Assembly: GCF_007744255.1 (NCBI RefSeq)
Contig: NZ_CP036267.1
Span: 2,483,500-2,547,499 of the forward strand
Source: Thalassoglobus polymorphus
Lineage (GTDB): Bacteria > Planctomycetota > Planctomycetia > Planctomycetales > Planctomycetaceae
DNA length: 64,000 nt
Direction: 5' to 3'
A model generated the notes under the pieces. The model saw only the letters and a list, made by a program, of their open reading frames with translations. It had not been told where the DNA came from and searched no databases. A program made the translations under genes and the position numbers. Shown here one piece after another: positions 7,177 to 13,858 of this stretch. The first letter of the stretch is position 1. Each line of letters begins with the position of its first letter.

Positions 7177-8679
7177 TTACTCTGACTCAGGAGGCTGTGG
7201 TCGATTCGGTTGATCCCCTGCTCGATCTGGCCGTCCGGGGCGGTCTCCATCAGATCCAGGACGGCGGCCACGTGGTGGTCCACCTTCCGGGCGTCCTTCT
7301 CCACCGGGGCGACCACTTCGGAGCATTTCACCGAACTCTTTGGCGTCAATTTTTCCATCAGAGTTTGCATCGATCCGTTCAAAGTTTTCGCTAAGTCTTC
7401 CTGTTGCTTCCTCTTTTGAGATGGCTCCATCTTTATCTTTGTCGAAGCGTTCTAGAAACGCTTCCGGATTGAAACCACGGCGTCGACCTTCTGGTCGGTC
7501 ACCTTCGGGACGTCGGCCTTCCGGGCGTCTGCCTTCTTCGGGGCGGTCTCCACTCCGACGTCGACCCTCTGGTCGATCCCCATCCGGACGGTTGCCTTCT
7601 GGACGCTTTCCTTCCGGTCGATCTCCTGCTCGATTCATTCTACCTTGAGGGCTTCCCTCTGGGCCTCCGCTGAAACCCATCAGTTCGCGACCATCCAGTT
7701 CACCATCTTTATTGTGATCGAGTTCATCGAAAAGTCTGGCGATTCGAAGTGCTTCGCTTTGGCTGATTTTTCCATCTTCATTTGTGTCGAGCACTCGCAT
7801 GAATGCAAAGCCTCTGGGACCTCTCATTACTGGCTGTCCTTCTGGGCGTCGTCCTTGAGCACGAGGTTCCCCGTCTCGCATTGGGGGACGCTGACGACCA
7901 CGTTCTGGTCGATCGGAGTTGGTATCGCGGTCGCGATTCATTTCTTTTTTCGGACGATCTTTCTCAGTGTCACCTCTCTCCGGGGTACTTTTCTCTGGGC
8001 GATTTCCATCGCGCTGGCCCCGCATACGGGTAAGCTGTTCCAGAGAAATTTCATCAGTCCCCGCACGTTCAAACAGCCCGGAAAGCCGTTCGCGAAGTTG
8101 CTCAGGGAGTTCGTCTTTTGACAATTTGCCATCTTTGTTTTTATCGAGACGAGCATAGAACTCTGAGTTGCCCGGACGTCCGCCAGGTGCATCAGGACGT
8201 CTTGATCGCATCATCTTTCCGAGGGCTTGATCAAATTCCTGTTTGCTGAGTTCCTCTTTCCCTGCTTCTTCGAAGATGCGTCCCAGTCGCCCGAGGGCTT
8301 CTTCAGGAATTTCGTCTTTCGTCAATTTCCCATCTTTGTTCGAGTCGAAACGATCGAACAGAACGCTTGGATCGAACCGGCCCCGGGGACCACGGTCTCT
8401 GTCTCCACGCGGACCAGCGGGCGTCCCTGCAGGCCGCTCATCTTCTTTGAGCGTGGCTTGGTATTCAGCAAGTGACAGCTTGCCATCTTCATTTTTGTCT
8501 CCTGCACGAACAAGGCGTTCAAAGAATCTCTGTTGAGATTCAGAGACTTCATCTGCCGCTAGAATTCCGTCGCTGTTCTTGTCGAGGCTTTTAAAAACCT
8601 CATCAGATTCCTGTGCGATCGCGACAGCTGAAAGCCCACAGACAGCCAGCGAAGCTGCAAACCGGGTCAACGTTTTCAT
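7177..8679 (-). CDS. Exported EF-hand protein with Arg/Pro/Gly-rich repeats
   Basis: A 500-aa protein with a clear signal peptide (MKTLTRFAASLAVCGLSAVA). About eight EF-hand loops are visible, for example DKNSDGILAADE, DKNEDGKLSLAE, DSNKDGKLTKDE, DKNKDGKLSKDE, DTNEDGKISQSE, DHNKDGELDGRE, DKDKDGAISKEE and DANSDGKIDAKE, with degenerate partners between. EF-hands bind Ca2+, so an extracytoplasmic calcium-binding role is likely. Between and after them lie low-complexity segments of RPEG/DRPEGRR type, very rich in Arg, Pro, Gly and Asp. Such proteins are common in planctomycetes but have no settled function. The low-complexity part yields long open frames on the opposite strand that are only shadows. 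Confidence 0.9.
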   Translation of the reverse strand: MKTLTRFAASLAVCGLSAVAIAQESDEVFKSLDKNSDGILAADEVSESQQRFFERLVRAGDKNEDGKLSLAEYQATLKEDERPAGTPAGPRGDRDRGPRGRFDPSVLFDRFDSNKDGKLTKDEIPEEALGRLGRIFEEAGKEELSKQEFDQALGKMMRSRRPDAPGGRPGNSEFYARLDKNKDGKLSKDELPEQLRERLSGLFERAGTDEISLEQLTRMRGQRDGNRPEKSTPERGDTEKDRPKKEMNRDRDTNSDRPERGRQRPPMRDGEPRAQGRRPEGQPVMRGPRGFAFMRVLDTNEDGKISQSEALRIARLFDELDHNKDGELDGRELMGFSGGPEGSPQGRMNRAGDRPEGKRPEGNRPDGDRPEGRRRSGDRPEEGRRPEGRRPEGDRPEGRRRGFNPEAFLERFDKDKDGAISKEEATGRLSENFERIDANSDGKIDAKEFGEMLRSGRPGGEGRPEGGPPRGRRPGSDGDRPGRPDRAGDQPNRPQPPESE

Positions 8680-8980
8680 CAGTTTTATCCTACGTTTTCA
8701 AAATTCGTAAAAAGATATGACGGAGTCGTCATACGAATAGAAACACCTCAAACAACGAGAAGTTCCGAAAATGCTGGTGGTAACCCTGTTAATCTTGTCC
8801 GAATTCGGGAAATTTGTCCCAAATTTGCAACAATTCCAACTTACGACTTGAGACGAACGAATCTGGTCGACGTATAATAACGCACAGTATTATGTGGAGT
8901 CGGGCGGTAGAATTTACTGCCTCTGTTTTTCCTTTTTTCCAGCCTCCGCACTATTCCAAAATTTTGGAGAGAGTTCAGAA
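8680..8980. promoter_or_regulatory. Divergent intergenic region, probable promoters
   Basis: These 301 bases separate the minus-strand EF-hand gene from the plus-strand membrane protein. Both must be transcribed from here by arrangement. I could not identify reliable -35/-10 boxes. GGAGAG at 8966-8971 is the ribosome site for the gene starting at 8981. Confidence 0.4.
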
Positions 8981-9733
8981 ATGACTCAAACACTTGAACA
9001 TGAGATCGAGTCGACCCAAGCCGCAGAACCAGATTCGCGACCCATTTCGGAAGTCGCTCGTGAGTTCAGCGACTACAACGAATTCAGCTATCGACCCGTG
9101 CCTGTGATTGCAGTCGTCGGATTCGTACTGACGCTGTTGTCCTCGATGGCACTCTTTGTGTGGTTGGCGCTTCCATTATGTTTGATTGCATTCGTCATCA
9201 GCAGTCTTGCATTGTTCGCCATCCGTCGAGAAAAAACTGCTTACAGCGGCACTTGGATTGCCGTTGCCGGAATTGTTCTTTCTGCGACGTTCTTCAGTTT
9301 TGGGCTCGGCTATCAGGTGTATACCTACAAAACGGAAGTCCCAGAGGGATACGAGCGCTACGACTTCCTCAAAGACATCTCCGAGAAAGGTTTTGTCACT
9401 GTGAACGGGCAGTCAAGCCTTCATCCCGATGTCCTCGACATGGAAGGGAAAGATATCTTCCTCAAGGGGTACATCTATCAAACCGGAAAAATGAAAGGGT
9501 TGGGATCATTCATCTTGGTGAAAGATAATCAGGATTGTTGCTTTGGAGCTTCTCCCGCATTGACTGACCGCGTCGGTGTCGTCATGGCGCCTGGAAAAGA
9601 GATCGATTACAAAGCTGGAAAAGTTGCAATCGCTGGCAAGTTCCGGATCAACGATCAATTCACAAATCAGGATCTGGAGCCCTTGTACGTTATCGATGGA
9701 GAATACTTCACGACTCGAATTAGCGATTTTTAG
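8981..9733 (+). CDS. Membrane protein with C-terminal CCFG-motif domain
   Basis: A 250-aa protein. Residues about 40-115 hold three hydrophobic segments of the DUF4190-like kind; the rest should lie outside the cytoplasm. The C-terminal domain (about 140-250) contains DGKDIFLKGYIYQ-type strands and the motif FILVKDNQDCCFG, and ends with LYVIDGEYF. The next gene carries a matching domain (FMFVRDNQICCFG ... LYHIDDATI), so they are paralogous in this part. It vaguely resembles DUF3299-type domains. Function unknown; the Cys-Cys pair suggests metal or redox chemistry, which is inference. The start was moved from 8894 to ATG 8981 because GGAGAG precedes it. Confidence 0.75.
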   Translation: MTQTLEHEIESTQAAEPDSRPISEVAREFSDYNEFSYRPVPVIAVVGFVLTLLSSMALFVWLALPLCLIAFVISSLALFAIRREKTAYSGTWIAVAGIVLSATFFSFGLGYQVYTYKTEVPEGYERYDFLKDISEKGFVTVNGQSSLHPDVLDMEGKDIFLKGYIYQTGKMKGLGSFILVKDNQDCCFGASPALTDRVGVVMAPGKEIDYKAGKVAIAGKFRINDQFTNQDLEPLYVIDGEYFTTRISDF

Positions 9734-10167
9734 AACTGGCAAGTACGGTGATATCGATCTGATTGTCCATGTTCCTCGTCGGTTCAAAAGTCGTTCATGA
9801 TGAGGTAAAGTCTGGACGTGCGATTGTTCACTAAGCGTGTTCAATAAGCCATTTAACCTTAAGACTCTTAAGGTTAAGATATTGTGCAATCCACCGCGCT
9901 CTTGCATCCATTGTACCCTGCATGTTTGGGCTGGCCTTTGAGTTGATCGCAGTTGGGATAATCCACTGCCACAGATCTCCTCAATGCAGATTTCCACGAC
10001 ACAGATTTACCTCAACGCGGTGAACCGCTAACTTAGAGGACGCTGACTAATAGAACATCGTTCTGTTCAATTTGTCCCATTCAACCGGGTGAGTTGCTAC
10101 ACGCCCGGAAATGTATCACAGTGATTGATTGTAGTGAGCATTTTCAGTTTGAAATGAGTGAATTCGA
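9734..10167. other. Intergenic region with a 25-bp palindrome
   Basis: No gene is seen in these 434 bases. Contains the palindrome at 9853-9877 and two short similar direct segments near 9968-9985 and 9999-10016 (CACAGAT followed by CCTCAA). The rest is probably the leader of the lipoprotein gene. Confidence 0.5.
9853..9877. promoter_or_regulatory. 25-bp perfect palindrome, operator or terminator
   Basis: TTAACCTTAAGA, one central C, then its exact reverse complement TCTTAAGGTTAA. The arms are A/T-rich and no T-tract follows in either direction, which makes an intrinsic terminator less likely and a dimeric regulator site possible. It lies 120 nt after one CCFG-domain gene and 290 nt before the next. 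Confidence 0.5.
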
Positions 10168-11199
10168 ATGAGCACCGAAATATTAAAGTCGAGCAGGACG
10201 CCGACGGCCTTGCAGTCCCTTTCGAGCTTGATCGTTCTCCCCTTAGTGCTGGGCGTTGTAATTTTTTCGGGGTGTCAGAAGTCCGACAGCCAAACCCGGG
10301 AGATCACCGAGGAAATCAGTTCACCTGTCGAGCCCTCTGAGCAGACGGATCTTGCAAAAGAGCCTGAGACCTCACCTCTTGATGCCGAAGCGACATCTGA
10401 TTCTTCCATGGAATCGTCTTCACAGACTTCCGAACCGGTCGCATCATCTGAAACTCCAAAATCTGCGAACACCGACGCGGAGAGCGCAAAGGAAAAGAAA
10501 CCGACTGGCGAAAAGCCTGACGGAAAGAAACCCGACGAGAAGAAGATGGTGGATGATGATGCAGGTCCAGAAAATCAACCTGCATCAACAACACCGTCAA
10601 CCGAAGATTCTGAAAATGCTTCCTCCGAAGAGGCTTCTAAAATTGTCAGTCTGCAGGCTGAAATGGATCGCCAGAATCGTGAAAAGCTGTTAGGGCTGAA
10701 TCAGGACTCAGTTGCGGCTGAGCCGCGAGAGATCAAGCTTCTGGTCAAGGAGCGAGAGTTCACCAAAGAGAGCAAGCACGATGCCTGGCGAGTCACATTT
10801 GACGATATCGATCTACTCAAAACGCTGAACATGGAACCTGTTCCACTTAACGCAGAAGACTACTTGCCAGATTGGTTAACCGCTCTTCAAGGGCAGAAAA
10901 TCATTCTGCGAGGATGGATGTTCCCGCCTGATGAATCTGAAGGGATACGACGATTCATGTTTGTGCGGGATAACCAGATTTGCTGTTTCGGACGGAAGGC
11001 CAAAGTGTACGACAAGCTGTGGGTCAAACTCCAAGATGGAGAGACGTCGAAATACATTCAGGGACGACCATTCGATCTTGTCGGTACATTCAAAATTGAA
11101 TCTTGGCCTGAGGATGAACGGGACGAAAAGACCGGGGAATTTGTTGAAACCCTCGGACTTTTGTATCATATTGATGATGCAACGATTATTCAAAAATAA
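10168..11199 (+). CDS. Lipoprotein with CCFG-motif domain
   Basis: A 343-aa protein. Residues 17-36 form a lipoprotein signal ending in IFSGC, with Cys36 as the lipid-attachment site. A long Ser/Glu/Lys/Pro-rich linker (about 37-170) contains a KKPTGEKPDGKKPDEKK stretch. The C-terminal domain (about 185-343) has IILRGWMF, RRFMFVRDNQICCFG and LLYHIDDATI, matching the domain of the preceding gene. Probably anchored in a membrane with the CCFG domain held away on the linker. It is followed 67 nt later by the first CPxC protein and may be co-transcribed with it. Function unknown. Confidence 0.75.
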   Translation: MSTEILKSSRTPTALQSLSSLIVLPLVLGVVIFSGCQKSDSQTREITEEISSPVEPSEQTDLAKEPETSPLDAEATSDSSMESSSQTSEPVASSETPKSANTDAESAKEKKPTGEKPDGKKPDEKKMVDDDAGPENQPASTTPSTEDSENASSEEASKIVSLQAEMDRQNREKLLGLNQDSVAAEPREIKLLVKEREFTKESKHDAWRVTFDDIDLLKTLNMEPVPLNAEDYLPDWLTALQGQKIILRGWMFPPDESEGIRRFMFVRDNQICCFGRKAKVYDKLWVKLQDGETSKYIQGRPFDLVGTFKIESWPEDERDEKTGEFVETLGLLYHIDDATIIQK

Positions 11200-11266
11200 T
11201 GATCGCCAAGATGTTGCACTCTCACGCAACCCTTCGGATCGGAATCTCAACTTCCAGGACACAAAG

Positions 11267-12454
11267 ATGCGCCTCTACTCTCTCCTCTTCCGCCTCCCCA
11301 GCGTATTCATCGCTCTAGCATGTGTCACTGCGACGGCACTTGCCTGCCCATTCTGCGATGCTCCGTCGTTGACACTCACTGAGCAACTCAGTGCTTCGCA
11401 GGCTGCTGTTCTTGTGCAGTGGGCCGGTGGTGAGGAGGCTGATCGTGAAAAGAGCTTCTCCGGAACGACCAGCTACGAGATTATCGAAGTCGTCGAGGAT
11501 GAATCGAATAAGTTGGAGAAAGGGAAGACGATCAAACTGGATCGCTACCGAGCCTCAAAAAAAGGTGATTTGTTCCTCTTACTTGGCACACTTACTGACG
11601 ACCGAATCGAATGGAGCAGCCCACTCGAAGTCACGGAAACCAGCTACAATTACATGAAGCAGTCGCCGCCTCAGGATGCTCCTACACAGCAGCGTCTGGC
11701 TTACTTCATGAAGTTTCTGGAATATCCCGATGCGTTGATCGCAACGGATGCCTACTCGGAATTTGCTAATGCTCCTTACAAGGACATCGTTCCGCTACGC
11801 AACATCATGCCTCGCGAAAAACTCCGTGAATGGCTGAAGGACCCAGAAGGTGCTCCCAGTCGAGCGACCCGCACCGGTCTTTTTGGTCTGTTGCTGGGAT
11901 TGAGCGGAAACGAGGACGATGCTGAGTTTATGAAAGCGAAAATTCTCGAGGAGTCTGATACCTTCCGCCTCGGCATTGATGGCGTCATGAGTGGATATCT
12001 TGTTCTGACTGGTGACGAAGGGCTCGACGTTATTGATGAACACAAGCTCCGAAACCGTGAAGTTCCCTTCAGCGAGACGTTCGCAGCCATGCAGGCTCTC
12101 CGCTTCATGTGGACTTACGGCGATAACCGAATCTCACCGGACCGCTTGCGAAAGTCGATGCGAATCCTGCTTGATCGTCCTACGTTGGCAGACTTGGTCA
12201 TTGTGGACCTTGCCCGCTGGGATGACTGGGGCGTAATGGACAAGCTGATGGAACTCTACGACGACGAAGAGTATCAGGTTCCGTCGATCAAGCGGGCCAT
12301 CGTCCGTTTTATGCTAATCGCAGAAAAGAATAACGAGACGTCTGCAGAAGGTGAGGTCGCAGACCACGTGAAACAGGCGTCAGCGAACCTGGAAAAACTT
12401 CGCAAAGAAGACCCCAAAACAGTGAAATCTGCTGAACGATACTTTTTCGATTAA
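11267..12454 (+). CDS. Exported protein starting CPFC, paralog 1
   Basis: A 395-aa protein with a signal peptide; the mature form appears to begin at CPFC (residues 27-30). Residues about 45-115 (AAVLVQWAGGEE, SYEIIEVVEDE, KGDLFLLLG) read like an OB/TIMP-like beta domain; the remainder is helical and HEAT-like, with QQRLAYFMKFLEYPD and YKDIVPL. It aligns along its whole length with the next gene (395 and 397 aa). The frame is open upstream to 10931, inside the lipoprotein gene; ATG 11267 was chosen because it gives the signal peptide. No known family was recognised. Confidence 0.75.
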   Translation: MRLYSLLFRLPSVFIALACVTATALACPFCDAPSLTLTEQLSASQAAVLVQWAGGEEADREKSFSGTTSYEIIEVVEDESNKLEKGKTIKLDRYRASKKGDLFLLLGTLTDDRIEWSSPLEVTETSYNYMKQSPPQDAPTQQRLAYFMKFLEYPDALIATDAYSEFANAPYKDIVPLRNIMPREKLREWLKDPEGAPSRATRTGLFGLLLGLSGNEDDAEFMKAKILEESDTFRLGIDGVMSGYLVLTGDEGLDVIDEHKLRNREVPFSETFAAMQALRFMWTYGDNRISPDRLRKSMRILLDRPTLADLVIVDLARWDDWGVMDKLMELYDDEEYQVPSIKRAIVRFMLIAEKNNETSAEGEVADHVKQASANLEKLRKEDPKTVKSAERYFFD

Positions 12455-12477
12455 GCAGAACAGTTTTGTGAATTGAT

Positions 12478-12527
12478 GCCCCAGATAGCCCAGGTGCTCC
12501 ACCAGAGCTTTCTGGGGCTTATTTTTT
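12478..12527 (+). terminator. Intrinsic terminator after CPFC paralog 1
   Basis: Stem GCCCCAGA (12478-12485) with TCTGGGGC (12511-12518), followed by TTATTTTTT. It lies 24 nt after the stop codon and separates the two paralogs into different transcription units. Confidence 0.8.
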
Positions 12528-12616
12528 CAAAGATGAGCACACCGGTCGAATAGTGGCAAAATTGTGCTTCGAGGCTCAATAGATTGTCGATACCATGGAT
12601 GGACGGCAATATTCGC

Positions 12617-12624
12617 AGGAGGGG
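12617..12624 (+). promoter_or_regulatory. Strong ribosome binding site fixing the start at 12629
   Basis: AGGAGGGG ends four bases before ATG 12629. It shows that the frame does not begin at the upstream ATG 12584. Confidence 0.8.
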
Positions 12625-12628
12625 AATC

Positions 12629-13822
12629 ATGCGTTCGTTTTGGACTTTAATTACAGCTTTTCTACTAAGCGCATCTGTTTCGGCAGGTTCTCTTCTTGCA
12701 TCCTGCCCATATTGCGGGGTGACGCCGCCTTCTCTGGCGGAGCAAGTCGCTTCTCATGATGCGGTCGTTCTCGGGAAATTTCTGGAGGGTGACAAACCGA
12801 ATCGGCAGAAAGAATTTTCTGGGGCGACTCGGTTTGAGATCGTGAAAATCGTCAAAGGAGTCGACTTTGACCTCTCTCAGGGGGGAACGCTCAGCATCGA
12901 GCGATTTCGTGATGGATCAAAGGGTGACCTGGTCCTGATTATGGGCAACAAAAATGAAGATGCTGACGACGCGCTGAAATGGACGGAACTTATCGATATG
13001 ACGGAGGAGAGTTTCGACTATATGGTCAACGCTCCCAGTCTGGACGTGCCTGTTCAACAGCGACTTGTCTACTTCCTGAAATTTCTAGAGCATCCAAATT
13101 CTGTGGTCGCTGCTGATGCGTTTTCGGAATTTGCAATTTCTGCCTACAAAGACATCGTCCCGCTCGCTCCTTTGATGGAACCAAAGCGTATTCGGAGTTG
13201 GTTAGAGAATCCTGAATCACCACCGGATCGAGTGTTGCGGACCGGTTTCTACGGTTTGATTTTGGGGCTGTGCGGTGATGAAGATGATGGAGAGTTCCTG
13301 AAGAATAAACTACTGACATCGAGTGCTGATTATCAGTTCGGGATTGATGGGATGACATCGGGATACATCCTGCTGACCGGAAAGCAAGGCTTCAACGTTC
13401 TTGAAGAAGCCATGATTCTGAATCCAGAATCTTCGCAAACTGATCTGTTTCAGGTTCTGCAGGCACTTCGCTTTATCTGGACATATGACCGTGAGCGAAT
13501 ACCTCAAGATGAACTCTATTCAGCGATGAGAGCCGTTCTAAAGCGACCAGAAATTGCAGATATGGCGATCATCGACCTCGCTCGCTGGAAAGACTGGGAG
13601 GCGATGGATCAGGTTGTGGGCTTGTACGAAAAAGAAGGTTTCAACGACCCTCCCGTAAAACGGGCTATCATTCGTTATTTGATGACTGCCAAAGGGAGCG
13701 CCAAACTCTCCCCAACAGAAGGTGAGCCTTCGCATGTTGAGAAAGCACAAAAACACTTAGAGCGCCTCAACGAAGCCGATCCAAAACTCTTTAAGCAAGT
13801 CGAGCGATACTTCTTTGAGTAG
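12629..13822 (+). CDS. Exported protein starting CPYC, paralog 2
   Basis: A 397-aa tandem paralog of the preceding gene. The signal region ends SLLASCPYC; LASC is a good lipobox, so Cys26 could be lipid-modified, or the mature protein could keep a free CPYC pair. The same segments recur: DAVVLGKFLEGD, RFEIVKIVKG, KGDLVLIMG, VQQRLVYFLKFLEHP, AYKDIVPL and a C-terminal VERYFFE (paralog 1 ends AERYFFD). Its own ribosome site and the terminator in front suggest separate expression. The role is unknown. Confidence 0.75.
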   Translation: MRSFWTLITAFLLSASVSAGSLLASCPYCGVTPPSLAEQVASHDAVVLGKFLEGDKPNRQKEFSGATRFEIVKIVKGVDFDLSQGGTLSIERFRDGSKGDLVLIMGNKNEDADDALKWTELIDMTEESFDYMVNAPSLDVPVQQRLVYFLKFLEHPNSVVAADAFSEFAISAYKDIVPLAPLMEPKRIRSWLENPESPPDRVLRTGFYGLILGLCGDEDDGEFLKNKLLTSSADYQFGIDGMTSGYILLTGKQGFNVLEEAMILNPESSQTDLFQVLQALRFIWTYDRERIPQDELYSAMRAVLKRPEIADMAIIDLARWKDWEAMDQVVGLYEKEGFNDPPVKRAIIRYLMTAKGSAKLSPTEGEPSHVEKAQKHLERLNEADPKLFKQVERYFFE

Positions 13823-13858
13823 CAATCTGTGCCGAGTTCCTTCATGTGAACACTTCTC

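Noticed and set aside
7340-8536. Several plus-strand frames with SGRSPSGR or SF/R-rich repeats opposite the EF-hand gene
   Set aside because: They are antisense images of the low-complexity RPEG segments; the minus-strand frame has a signal peptide and EF-hand loops.
10931-11266. N-terminal extension of the CPFC protein through the lipoprotein gene
   Set aside because: It lies in another frame of the lipoprotein gene, and the ATG at 11267 gives a proper signal peptide.
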